From the NCBI GenBank assembly GCA_020072655.1, contig JAIQGH010000030.1, positions 31,833 through 95,832 on the forward strand: DNA of 64,000 bases. The letters are read 5' to 3'. A program made the position numbers and the translations under genes. Under the pieces are notes generated by a model. It was not told the DNA's origin. It saw only the letters and a program-made list of their open reading frames with translations, and searched no databases. The DNA comes from Terriglobia bacterium. GTDB lineage: Bacteria; Acidobacteriota; Terriglobia; UBA7540. The stretch's first letter is position 1. Each line of letters begins with the position of its first letter. Positions 42,675-51,180 of this stretch are shown piece by piece.

Positions 42675-44294
42675 GTGGTGGTGACGCGCGTCCGGGACGG
42701 CAAGGAGATGGCCTCCACCGTCATCGCTTATCCCGATGGCGTGATCGATGAAAGGCTGCCCGGCGGCCCGAAGCTCGAGCCGGACTGGGCACTGCAGAAT
42801 CCGCGGGATTACCTCGTGGTCCTCGAAAAGGGCGTGCCCAAAGCGCTCAAGGAGGCGAAGGTCAAAGCCGAAGATGTGGTCGGCATTGGCACGGACTTCA
42901 CGGCCTCCTCGCCTCTGCCCACGAGGCGCGACGGCACCCCCCTCTGCTTTCTCAAGGAGTATCGCAAGCAGCCGCATGCTTGGGTCAAGCTCTGGAAGCA
43001 TCACGCCGCGCAGCCGGAAGCCAACCGCATCAACGAGGTCGGCCGCGAGCGCAACGAAGATTTTATCCGCATCTACGGCGGCAAGTATTCCTCTGAGTGG
43101 TTCTTGTCCAAGCTCCTGCAGGTGCTCGACGAAGCTCCGGCAATCTACGACGCCATGGACCGCTTCATCGAATCCGCGGATTGGATTGTCTGGCAGCTCA
43201 CCGGAGAGGAGAAGCGCAACACCTGCACCGCCGGCTACAAGGCCATGTGGGTGAAGGGCCGCGGGTTTCCTTCGCGCGAGTTCTTCGGCGCTCTCCACCC
43301 GCGCCTGGAGAACGTCGTGGAAGAGAAGCTTGGCGCGACGTATTACGCCCTCGGGGATCGGGCGGGCGGGCTGACCCCTTTCTGGGCGCAAAAGACGGGG
43401 TTGCGGGAAGGCACGCCCGTCTCGATCGGCAACGTAGACGCGCACGTCGCGGTCCCGGCCTGCACGGTGGTCGAACCCGGCTCACTGGTGATGATCATGG
43501 GCACTTCCATCTGCCACATGTTGCTCGGCACCGAGCGGCAGATGGTGGAGGGCATGTGCGGGACCGTGGAGGACGGCATCGTGCCGGGCTTCTGGGGTTA
43601 TGAAGCAGGCCAGTCGGCGGTGGGGGACATCTTCGCGTGGTTCTTCGAGCACGGCGTGCCGGATTACATTCATCGCCAGGCCCGCCAAGAGAAGAAGCCC
43701 TTCGTGAGCGTGCTGGAGAAACGCGCGGCAGCGCTCAAGCCGGGCGAGTCCGGCCTGGTGGCGCTCGACTGGTGGAACGGCAACCGCTCGATCCTGGTGG
43801 ACGTGGATCTGACCGGCCTCCTCCTCGGCATGACGCTTGCCACGCGCGCCGAGGAGATCTACCGCGCGCTCATCGAGGCCACGGCCTTCGGCACGCGCAC
43901 CATCGTGGACGCTTTCGATTCCAAGGGCATTAAGGTTGAGCACTTGGTGGCTTGTGGCGGCTTGCCGGAAAAGAGCCCGCTCCTCATGCAGATTTACGCC
44001 GACGTGACGGGCCGCGACATCAAGCTGGCCGATCCGCTTCAGACCTGCTCGGCCGTGGGCTCGGCCATGCACGGCGCGGTGGCGGCGGGCCAAGCAGGGG
44101 GCGGGTACGACACCATTTACGAGGCTGCCAAGCATATGGCGAAAGTGCAGAAGCTCACCTATAAACCGCGGCAGACCGCCCACGAGATCTACGACGGGCT
44201 CTTCAAGGAATATCGGGCGCTCCACGACTACTTTGGCCGGGGCGCGAACGACGTGATGAAGCGCCTGAAGGCGATGAGGAGGAACGCTCAGTAA
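42675..44294 (+). CDS. araB: Ribulokinase (FGGY family), 5' end disturbed
   Basis: Phosphorylates L-ribulose in arabinose breakdown. FGGY features: IGTDFTASSPLP, ESADWIVWQLTGEEKR, GNVDAHVAVPA, MIMGTSICHM, ALDWWNGNRSILVD, ACGGLPEKSPLLMQIYADVTGRDI. The annotated start GTG 42675 is the first start codon available, but the essential phosphate-loop (D-G-T-E-S-G-R) is encoded just before it, at 42651-42674. The frame is open back to a TGA at 42519 without ATG, GTG or TTG. So either the start codon has been lost, a frameshift cut off a short 5' exon, or a rare codon (ATC 42624) is used. It is followed by araD. Confidence 0.85.
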   Translation: MVVTRVRDGKEMASTVIAYPDGVIDERLPGGPKLEPDWALQNPRDYLVVLEKGVPKALKEAKVKAEDVVGIGTDFTASSPLPTRRDGTPLCFLKEYRKQPHAWVKLWKHHAAQPEANRINEVGRERNEDFIRIYGGKYSSEWFLSKLLQVLDEAPAIYDAMDRFIESADWIVWQLTGEEKRNTCTAGYKAMWVKGRGFPSREFFGALHPRLENVVEEKLGATYYALGDRAGGLTPFWAQKTGLREGTPVSIGNVDAHVAVPACTVVEPGSLVMIMGTSICHMLLGTERQMVEGMCGTVEDGIVPGFWGYEAGQSAVGDIFAWFFEHGVPDYIHRQARQEKKPFVSVLEKRAAALKPGESGLVALDWWNGNRSILVDVDLTGLLLGMTLATRAEEIYRALIEATAFGTRTIVDAFDSKGIKVEHLVACGGLPEKSPLLMQIYADVTGRDIKLADPLQTCSAVGSAMHGAVAAGQAGGGYDTIYEAAKHMAKVQKLTYKPRQTAHEIYDGLFKEYRALHDYFGRGANDVMKRLKAMRRNAQ

Positions 44295-44367
44295 TCAGTG
44301 GTCAGCGATCAGCAAGATAGGCGTGGCACTGTGCGTGCTGATGACTGACGGCTAAGGGTATTGGAGG

Positions 44368-45021
44368 ATGACTCCACTCGACAATCTTCGTCGTCAAGTC
44401 TGGGAAGCCAACCTGGGGATCTATCGCGGCGGGTTGGTTACCGAGCACGCCGGCAATGCCAGCGGCATCGATCGCCGGCGCGGGCTGGTCGTAATCAAGC
44501 CGAGCGGCGTGGACTATCTGAAGATGCGGCCCGCCGACATGGTCGTCACCGATCTCGAAGGCCGCAAGCTCAAAGGCAAGTGGAAGCCGTCCGTCGATTT
44601 GCCGCACCACCTCTATCTCTACAAGCACTGTCCCGAAATCGGCGGCGTCATTCACACGCATTCGAACTACGCCACGAGCTTTGCGCTGCTGGGCAAACCC
44701 ATTCCCGTCTGCCTTACGGCGATTGCCGACGAGTTCGGCGAGGATATCCCCTGCATGCCTTATGTGGACAACCTCGGCGACCACATCGGTGAAACCATCC
44801 TGAAGTACAAAACGCGCGCGCCGGGAATCCTGCTGGGCCAGCATGGCACCTTTTCGTGGGGGCCGACGCCGCGCGAGGCGCTCAAAGCGGCCGTGATGCT
44901 CGAGGACGTGGCCAAGACCGTTCACCTGGCAATGCTGCTGGGCGGCGAACCCAAGCGCCTTCCGCCCGAGGAAGTGAAGAAGTGGTGGGACCGCTACCAC
45001 ACCACCTACGGACAGCGGTAA
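44368..45021 (+). CDS. araD: L-ribulose-5-phosphate 4-epimerase (class II aldolase family)
   Basis: Converts L-ribulose-5-P to D-xylulose-5-P. AraD marks: NLGIYRGGLVTEHAGNASG, VIKPSGVDYLKM, the zinc motif GGVIHTHSNYATSFA, ADEFGEDIPC and LLGQHGTFSWGPTPREAL with the third zinc His region. Length 217 aa, slightly short. Preceded by GGAGG touching the ATG and AAGGG at 8 nt. Together with araB and the symporter it forms a sugar-use unit; araA (isomerase) is not in the window. Confidence 0.93.
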   Translation: MTPLDNLRRQVWEANLGIYRGGLVTEHAGNASGIDRRRGLVVIKPSGVDYLKMRPADMVVTDLEGRKLKGKWKPSVDLPHHLYLYKHCPEIGGVIHTHSNYATSFALLGKPIPVCLTAIADEFGEDIPCMPYVDNLGDHIGETILKYKTRAPGILLGQHGTFSWGPTPREALKAAVMLEDVAKTVHLAMLLGGEPKRLPPEEVKKWWDRYHTTYGQR

Positions 45022-45074
45022 GACTGCCGCAGTGTGAAAGTGGCTGCGAGACTTCGCGATCTTGAGGGCGTGTT

Positions 45075-46814
45075 ATGAATTCTCTGATGTTCCCTATAGG
45101 CCTTTGGTTGTTCGCCTCGCCTGATCCCGCTGGCCTCGGTCAGAAACTCATTTCGCTGAACCCGGTCGACTACGCCATCATCGCCATCTACTTCGCGATG
45201 GTGCTGGGGATCGGATTCTACTTGAAGCGCTTCGCCAAGAGCGGCGAGGGCTTCTTCCTTGCGGGACGCGAGATTACGGCATGGGTGGCAGGCCTGAGCT
45301 TCATCTCCGCCAACCTGGGGGCCCTGGAGCTGATGGGCTGGGCCGCCGCCAGCTACCAGTACGGCATCCTGGCCGCCCACTGGTACTGGATCGGCGCCAT
45401 CCCCGCCATTGTTTTCCTGGGCCTGGTGATGATGCCCTTCTACTACATCTCCAAAACCCACTCGGTGCCGGGTTATCTGCAATTGCGCTATGGCGAATCC
45501 GCGCGCGGGCTCGCCGCCGTGATGTTCACCCTCATGACCCTCTTGATGGCGGGCATCGACATGTACGCGATGGCCCTGGTGATGAAGTTGGTCCTGGGTT
45601 GGGACATGAACTTCAGCATCTGGGTCTCCGCCATGACGGTGGCGGTTTATGTGGCGTTGGGCGGATTGTTTTCCGCCATCTTCAATGAGGTCTTGCAGTT
45701 CTTCCTCATCTGGCTGGGGGCGCTGCTGATTCCCATTCTGGGCTTGATGGAAACGGGCGGCTGGAGCGGCCTCGTGGCACGCATCCATCAGAACTTTCCG
45801 GGCGGGGATTACACCCACATGTGGCGGAGCATGGGAAGCTTTGCCGACAATCCCATGGGAATCCACTGGACCGGCATCGTTTTCGGACTGGGCTGGGTCA
45901 TCTCCACCGGCTATTGGACCACGGACTTCCTCGTGGTGCAGCGCATCATCGCGGCCAAAGACATCCGCGCTGCAAAGCTGGCGCCCATCATCGGCTCCTA
46001 CTTCAAAATGGCGGTGCCGTTCATTGTGATCCTGCCAGGGTTACTCGCCTTGGCGGTGCTCCCCTTCCATCTGGTTCCCGCCAACCAGGTTGGTCCCGGC
46101 CAGCATGGCTACAACGAAGTTCTGCCCCTGATGCTGGCGCGCTACTGCGGACCAGGCTTGTTGGGGCTGGGGATCACCGCCTTAATCGCCGGGTTCATGT
46201 CAGGCATGGCGGGTAACGTCAGCGCCTTCGCCACCGTCTGGACCTACGACGTCTACCGCCCGTTCATCCGCAAGGCGGCTGCCGACGCCCACTACGTCAA
46301 GATGGGCCGGTGGTGCATCATCGTGGGCGTCCTGATTTCCATCGGCGCCGCGTACTTCGCGATGCAGTTCCGGAGCATCATGGACTGGGTGCAGGCGCTC
46401 TTCAGCATATTCATCGCACCGCTCTTTGGAACCGTCCTGCTGGGGATGTTGTGGAAGCGCGTGACCCCGGCGGCCGGCTTCTGGGGATTGCTGGCAGGAA
46501 CGGTATCCTCGATGACCATGTTTACACTCGTCAAGGTCAACCACAACATGCTGGCCTATATCGCGCTCTCATCGAACGCCAAGGATATGGCGGAAAACAT
46601 GTACCGCGCCCTGTGGTCGTGGCTGATCTGCGTCATCGTGACGGCCGCGGTAACGGCCTTCACGAAGCCCAAGCCCATCGAAGAGCTGACGGGCCTGGTC
46701 TACGGGTGCACGGAGTTGCCCAGCGAGGGCCATCTGCCGCTGTGGAAACGGCCCGTCTTCTGGGGCATAGTTTCTTTGGTGCTGTTCGTGGTTTTGCAGA
46801 TTATTTTCTGGTAG
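45075..46814 (+). CDS. Sodium:solute symporter (SSS family)
   Basis: Membrane transporter with about 13-14 helices of the SSS/LeuT-like fold. The N-terminal part has NPVDYAIIAIYFAMVLGIGFYL and the family signature around FFLAGREITAWVAGLSFISANLGALELMG. Further landmarks are the GYLQLRYGE loop, VSAMTVAVYVALGGLFSAIFNEVLQF and GFMSGMAGNVSAFATVWTYDVYRPF. Located after araB-araD, so L-arabinose or a related sugar is the likely substrate (inference). Confidence 0.92.
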   Translation: MNSLMFPIGLWLFASPDPAGLGQKLISLNPVDYAIIAIYFAMVLGIGFYLKRFAKSGEGFFLAGREITAWVAGLSFISANLGALELMGWAAASYQYGILAAHWYWIGAIPAIVFLGLVMMPFYYISKTHSVPGYLQLRYGESARGLAAVMFTLMTLLMAGIDMYAMALVMKLVLGWDMNFSIWVSAMTVAVYVALGGLFSAIFNEVLQFFLIWLGALLIPILGLMETGGWSGLVARIHQNFPGGDYTHMWRSMGSFADNPMGIHWTGIVFGLGWVISTGYWTTDFLVVQRIIAAKDIRAAKLAPIIGSYFKMAVPFIVILPGLLALAVLPFHLVPANQVGPGQHGYNEVLPLMLARYCGPGLLGLGITALIAGFMSGMAGNVSAFATVWTYDVYRPFIRKAAADAHYVKMGRWCIIVGVLISIGAAYFAMQFRSIMDWVQALFSIFIAPLFGTVLLGMLWKRVTPAAGFWGLLAGTVSSMTMFTLVKVNHNMLAYIALSSNAKDMAENMYRALWSWLICVIVTAAVTAFTKPKPIEELTGLVYGCTELPSEGHLPLWKRPVFWGIVSLVLFVVLQIIFW

Positions 46815-46931
46815 CACCGTCGCTGTAGCGCCGGTGGGAGCCTGGCCCAACTCCGTCGGGGACCGGCGTCGTTCGGGATTGGCGATTTCACCGCTCAGCG
46901 AGCGGCGCAACTGCAACTGAAGGAGGAGGCG

Positions 46932-47144
46932 ATGCCTGAAGATCATCACATCATTCCGGTCTGGTTCTTCGTGGGGGTCATCCTGCTGATCTACGGCGTC
47001 CTGATTCTCGTCACCGGCATCCAGGAGCTGTCGAGCCCGCCTCCGACCGTTCTCAGCAGACTCCACCCGGCCCTCTGGTGGGGGGCGCTGCTCGTGATCA
47101 TCGGCGCGATTTACGTTTACCTGTTTCGGCCCAGCAAGTCCTGA
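46932..47144 (+). CDS. Small two-helix membrane protein
   Basis: 70 aa with two membrane helices (VWFFVGVILLIYGVLILVTGI and LWWGALLVIIGAIYVYLF) joined by a Pro-rich loop. Strong RBS AGGAGGAGG. Follows the symporter by 117 bp, perhaps in the same transcript. Family not recognised. Confidence 0.75.
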   Translation: MPEDHHIIPVWFFVGVILLIYGVLILVTGIQELSSPPPTVLSRLHPALWWGALLVIIGAIYVYLFRPSKS

Positions 47145-47159
47145 CCCCGTTGAAGAGTG

Positions 47160-48659
47160 TTATTGGCCAGCTCGTTCTTGGGAACAAGTCATCTGCCGCA
47201 GGTTTGTGGCATTCTGTTGGACTGCCATGACTGCCCTGGTCCGAGAGTAGTTCCACGTGCGCCAATCGGGTTCGCCTGCTGGTGACCAGGACCTGAGAAG
47301 CTCGCCCGCAGCAATGCATTGATCAGACGGCGCGAGGCGCGGGAGAACGGCGATCAGATCCGGAACGGCATCCGCGCTCAGCCTTGACACATAATGCGCA
47401 TCAAACCGGTGTCCCTGCCCTGCATGCGCTGCGTTCGCGCGAACGATGAGGGCATCGGGATTGAGGACGTGCAACGTCGCTACCAGCACGAAGCCAGCCA
47501 TCATCGCGCCGAAGGCAAAGCGCTCGCGATGCCCACGCAGGACCGTTAAGGCGAACCAGACGAAGACAACCGCCAGCCAGGCCATGAAGGCCGTCGGGTA
47601 TAGGCGTTGCTCGGTCAGCCCGTATTCGCGCTGGTAGAGCCGCATGCGTTGGATGGCGGAGACCATAATGACCGCCAGCAGCAGGAGTTGCCCGCCGGCA
47701 AGAAACTGGAAGACCAAGTCCGCGCGTGGATCGTCCTTGCGCAGCAGCCAGTGCGCGAAGAGGAGCAACGGAAGAGCCAGTGCAGTGACCGTCACCAACT
47801 CGAAGAATCCTCGCCGCGCATATTCGGCATAGGTGAGCTTCATCGTCGCTTGCACGAGCGCCGCCCCACCGAAGAAATACCGCAACTGCACAAGAACGAA
47901 GGCGAAGAAAAGCAAATCCAGCAGCGCGAGAACGGTTCCGATCTCGATGATGCCGAGCGTCGGGCGCGCCGGCGCCTGCCGCGCGGCGAAGTCGCGATCC
48001 TTTCCGAGCAGGGCGCCTCGCAGGTACCCCGCGGCGATCCACGCGCAAAAGCCGGTTACGCAGGCATGGAGGATCAGCCTGTCAAAGTTGATTCGCAGGA
48101 TGTCGGTGACGATCACCTTGAAGACGGCATCGGCAGCTACCAGCAATCCGCCGAAGATCAATAGTAGCGGGAGTGAGAGCAGAACGCCCCGCCCCACGGC
48201 GAAGGTGCGTCGCGACAGTCGGTCGGATTGGACTTCCTTCCATTGGATATCGCCCAAAAGCAGAAAGAACGGAGCGAAGGCGGCGTTGATTCCGGCAATC
48301 ACACCCCCCAGCGCATACTCCGTCAGCCCCGCAACCTTTACGCGTCCGCCTTGCGCGTGGAAGAGGATCAGTGAGAAGGCAACGAGCAGCGCCAGAATGT
48401 TCAGCAATTTCAGTGTGAGGGAATCCCGCCAGAGGAAGGCAGCGGCGAAGGCGAAAAGCGGCAGCAGCAGCCAGCGTCCGCTCCCCGCGAGCGATTCTGG
48501 CCGCCAACTCGAAAGCTCGTAAACCACCACCGTGAGGGCGGCCACCCAAAGGAAAAAGTTTAAGCCCCAAGGTATCTCGCGCAGCAGGGCGTCACCCAGC
48601 GCGCCCAGGACAAGCGCCACCGCAACAATGCGCAACGCCACTTTGGTCCGCTCGCTCAT
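47160..48659 (-). CDS. DUF4173 multi-pass membrane protein
   Basis: 499 aa with about ten to twelve membrane helices. Matches the DUF4173 pattern: LREIPWGLNFFLWVAALTVVVY at the start, FAVGRGVLLSLPLLLIFGGLLVAADAVF in the middle, IGTVLALLDLLFFAFVLVQLRYFFGG and TYAEYARRGFFELVTVTALALPLLL. A short soluble C-terminal part with WRTWNYSRTRA. Function unknown; these proteins often neighbour small membrane regulators. Confidence 0.85.
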   Translation of the reverse strand: MSERTKVALRIVAVALVLGALGDALLREIPWGLNFFLWVAALTVVVYELSSWRPESLAGSGRWLLLPLFAFAAAFLWRDSLTLKLLNILALLVAFSLILFHAQGGRVKVAGLTEYALGGVIAGINAAFAPFFLLLGDIQWKEVQSDRLSRRTFAVGRGVLLSLPLLLIFGGLLVAADAVFKVIVTDILRINFDRLILHACVTGFCAWIAAGYLRGALLGKDRDFAARQAPARPTLGIIEIGTVLALLDLLFFAFVLVQLRYFFGGAALVQATMKLTYAEYARRGFFELVTVTALALPLLLFAHWLLRKDDPRADLVFQFLAGGQLLLLAVIMVSAIQRMRLYQREYGLTEQRLYPTAFMAWLAVVFVWFALTVLRGHRERFAFGAMMAGFVLVATLHVLNPDALIVRANAAHAGQGHRFDAHYVSRLSADAVPDLIAVLPRLAPSDQCIAAGELLRSWSPAGEPDWRTWNYSRTRAVMAVQQNATNLRQMTCSQERAGQ

Positions 48660-48719
48660 CGGTCATCACCCGTTTCGTTTTGAGTCCTCTGGAACGATAT
48701 TCGCGAGGCGATAGTCAGG

Positions 48720-49451
48720 TCAGCCCGCGGCCGCTTCCACGATCCGCCCAAAGCGGCGTTCGCGGCCGTGGAACTCCCGCATCGCCCCCTCGAGTTGGGT
48801 AGCATCGAAGTCCGGCCAGAGGCAAGGCGTGAAGACCATCTCCGCGTACGCGCATTCCCAGAGCATGAAGTCGCTCAGGCGCTGTTCGCCGCCCGTGCGA
48901 ATCAGCAAGTCGATGTCCGGGACTGGCTCTCCGGCGTTGATCGCCTCGGCGAGCGCCTCTCGAAAGGCTTCCGGGCTGGGCGGCCGGCCGTTGCGCAGTC
49001 GGTGCGAGGCTCGCAGAATGGCCTCGCGCCCCGAGTAGTCGAGTGCGATGCGGAGCTGCAAGGCTTGGCCGGCTCGCGTCGCTCGCTCCGCGGCCTCAAT
49101 GGACTCGAGCAGCGGCGGGCTGAGGCGGTCACGCCGGCCGATGACATTCAGGCGAACTCCACGCCCGGGATAGTCAGCGGCGACTGCGTGGAAGTAGTCC
49201 TCGAAGACGCGCAGCAGGTTGCCGACCTCGCGGGCGGGGCGATGCCAGTTATCGCCGGAGAAGGCAAAGAGGGTCAGGGTGTTGATGCCCAGTCGAAGGG
49301 CGGCCTCGACCGTTCTCTCGGCCGCCGCGCGCCCCGCGCAGTGGCCGGCTTCGCGCGCGAGGCCGCGCTCGGTGGCCCATCGCCCGCTGCCGTCCATGAT
49401 GATGGCGACATGGAGGAGGCCGTGTTTCTCCGTCCGCGAAGTACTTTGCAT
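48720..49451 (-). CDS. uppS: Isoprenyl (undecaprenyl) diphosphate synthase
   Basis: Makes the C55 lipid carrier for cell-wall synthesis. UPP-synthase motifs: HVAIIMDGSGRWA (the usual MDGNGRWA with Ser for Asn), GHCAGRAAAERTVEAALRLGI, TLFAFSGDNWHRP, LNVIGRRDRL, IRTGGEQRLSDFMLWECAYAEM and WPDFD. The Asn-to-Ser change beside the catalytic Asp is unusual and may affect kinetics or mark a subfamily. Start ATG 49451; no clear RBS. Full length (243 aa). Confidence 0.93.
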   Translation of the reverse strand: MQSTSRTEKHGLLHVAIIMDGSGRWATERGLAREAGHCAGRAAAERTVEAALRLGINTLTLFAFSGDNWHRPAREVGNLLRVFEDYFHAVAADYPGRGVRLNVIGRRDRLSPPLLESIEAAERATRAGQALQLRIALDYSGREAILRASHRLRNGRPPSPEAFREALAEAINAGEPVPDIDLLIRTGGEQRLSDFMLWECAYAEMVFTPCLWPDFDATQLEGAMREFHGRERRFGRIVEAAAG

Positions 49452-49485
49452 TGTAAAGGTCAAGGCCACAAAAAAAGACGGCGCC

Positions 49486-49881
49486 TCAGGGTGACCCCGC
49501 GCGAGCCGCGCGGATGAGTGTTTCCATTTCGTTCAGATAGCGCTCCAGCGCCCGCCGTCCGGCCGCCGTCAGCCGGAATTCGGTCTTGGGCATTCGCCCT
49601 GCGAAGCTCTTCGTGCAGGCGATGTAGCCGGCTTCCTCGAGCTTTCGCGCGTGGACGCTCAAGTTCCCGTCGGTCGTGTCGAGCAACCGCTTGAGGTCGA
49701 GGAAGGTCAGCGACTCGTTCACGGCGAGCGCGCTCACAATTCCCAGCCGCACGCGCTCGTGGACCAGGCGGTCGAGGTGCGTGGCCGACTCCGGCCCCCG
49801 CCGGGTCGCCACCGCTTGCCCACGTGTCCTGGTCGAAACGCGCGATTCCTGTCGCTGCAAGCTGACTTCGACCTTAGCCAC
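49486..49881 (-). CDS. Winged-helix DNA-binding regulator (HTH_34/PadR-MarR-like)
   Basis: 131 aa. After a basic N-tail the winged helix runs from about 38 to 118: [53 protein letters not shown], wing [18 protein letters not shown]. This class typically represses or activates the membrane gene it is coupled to. Its start overlaps the stop of the upstream membrane-protein gene by 8 bp. Confidence 0.88.
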   Translation of the reverse strand: MAKVEVSLQRQESRVSTRTRGQAVATRRGPESATHLDRLVHERVRLGIVSALAVNESLTFLDLKRLLDTTDGNLSVHARKLEEAGYIACTKSFAGRMPKTEFRLTAAGRRALERYLNEMETLIRAARAGSP

Positions 49882-50488
49882 CGTGCCTCCTTGCGATCAG
49901 TATCCCGAAGACAATCTGGACTCCGCCAAATCCCAGCGCCAAAAGGGCGTTCCCCCAGGCGGGCGGCGCGAAGAGCGCCGCGGCGCCGAGGGCCATGAAG
50001 CAAACACCCATCGTCGGCACCGCACGCACGGAAAATGCGCCGGCCGTGACCACGCCCACTCCGAACAGCAGCAGCCAAACGCCCGGCAGCAGGCCCACCA
50101 ATCCCAGGCGGTAGAGGGCGACGGTCAGGAACGCTCCGGCGAAGAGCGGCGGGGAGAGGTTCAAGGCAAATTTCCGGCCCGCGCCGGAAAACAGTGGAAG
50201 GTTGGCGGCTCGCGCCTTCAGGCTTACGGCCAACGCGCCGATGGCGAGCGCCACCAGCGCCTCCAGCCCCCAGGTGGCGAGCCACATTTCCGGGGTCGTG
50301 GTGCGCGCCGCGAGGCCCGCCGCCACCAGCGCCGAAACTCCCATGGCCACGCCGCCCTTGCCCGGCACGGCGGTGAAGGACGTGGAGCGCTCCATCGTCT
50401 CACGGATGAAGCGCAGATTCTCGACGGCTTGCTCGTCGAGCGGCTCAGACCGCCGCCAGGATCTGCGGGCGGGGCGACAGGGATTCAT
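49874..50488 (-). CDS. Membrane protein coupled to a winged-helix regulator
   Basis: 204 aa. Short soluble N-terminus with [27 protein letters not shown], then five to six helices ([75 protein letters not shown]). The [18 protein letters not shown] stretch looks like the conserved entry of the uncharacterised membrane proteins that travel with HTH_34 regulators. Its promoter lies immediately upstream, so the mRNA is probably leaderless. Confidence 0.8.
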   Translation of the reverse strand: MNPCRPARRSWRRSEPLDEQAVENLRFIRETMERSTSFTAVPGKGGVAMGVSALVAAGLAARTTTPEMWLATWGLEALVALAIGALAVSLKARAANLPLFSGAGRKFALNLSPPLFAGAFLTVALYRLGLVGLLPGVWLLLFGVGVVTAGAFSVRAVPTMGVCFMALGAAALFAPPAWGNALLALGFGGVQIVFGILIARRHGG

Positions 50489-50495
50489 GGGGGGC

Positions 50496-50525
50496 AGGAT
50501 ACTGGATGAGTCTTGCGTGTGTCAA
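50496..50525 (-). promoter_or_regulatory. Promoter of the membrane protein/wHTH pair (leaderless)
   Basis: Minus strand: TTGACA (50525-50520), 18-bp spacer, TATCCT (50501-50496). Expected transcription start about 50489, next to the ATG at 50488. Confidence 0.6.
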
Positions 50526-50586
50526 GTACTTTATAGAACAAAGGACATGGCTCATACATACCGCTCGACTGGACCCAGATTTAGAT

Positions 50587-50913
50587 TCACAGGCGACTCC
50601 CCACGTGGGCCACTTCGCCAGGCTGAATGGACTTCAGCGCCGAGAGGATTTGTGGCAGGAGAGGTCGGATATCGTCGAGCCGGTTGCTTATCGCGTGGAC
50701 GATAAGGATAGCAGTTCGCAGTCCCGTTTCGGGCTGCTGAAAATCCAGACTCTTGTCGATGGAAAGAAACACATCGTGCTTCCCCTGCATCAGTGATAAA
50801 AGCTCACCGTTACTCTTCCCGCTCCATCCTGCGTCGGGGACAGTCGTGACCCGATGGCCGAGAAGTTCCCTCGCCAAGCCGCGGGGCAGGCATTCATCCA
50901 GAAGGATTTTCAC
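50587..50913 (-). CDS. DUF5615 PIN-like toxin
   Basis: 108 aa, PIN-like fold of the DUF5615 type: MKILLDECLPRGLARELLGH, TVPDAGWSGKSNGELLSLM, HDVFLSIDKSLDFQQ. Acidic residues at the N-terminus and after FLS fit a metal-dependent RNase. It follows the DUF433 gene with no gap, the usual order of this toxin-antitoxin type. Confidence 0.85.
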   Translation of the reverse strand: MKILLDECLPRGLARELLGHRVTTVPDAGWSGKSNGELLSLMQGKHDVFLSIDKSLDFQQPETGLRTAILIVHAISNRLDDIRPLLPQILSALKSIQPGEVAHVGSRL

Positions 50914-51126
50914 TTAAGCGTGTGTGGATAGAAGTTGCGCCTTGGCTTTTTCCAAAACGCCGATGATTTGTTTCCGAGAAACCGTCGGGAAGTCCTGCAT
51001 GAAATCCTCGATTGAGTCTCCCGCCTCGAGATAGTCGATCAGCGTTTGGACAGGAACCCTGGTTCCCGAGAAGACCGGAGTCCCTCCCAGGACACCGCTC
51101 GAGGACTCGATGAGTTTCTTTTCCAT
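50914..51126 (-). CDS. DUF433 antitoxin
   Basis: About 70 aa with the DUF433 helix-turn-helix: LGGTPVFSGTRVPVQTLIDYLEAGDSIEDFMQDFPTVSRKQI. Start ATG 51126 (MEKKLIESS) is closest to the family N-terminus; ATG 51135 is possible. Antitoxin of the adjoining PIN-like protein; likely autorepressor. Confidence 0.85.
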   Translation of the reverse strand: MEKKLIESSSGVLGGTPVFSGTRVPVQTLIDYLEAGDSIEDFMQDFPTVSRKQIIGVLEKAKAQLLSTHA

Positions 51127-51180
51127 ATGACGCATTATCGCGCAACCTTGGGCGTAAGCCAAACCGCTATGCTGCAGCAA

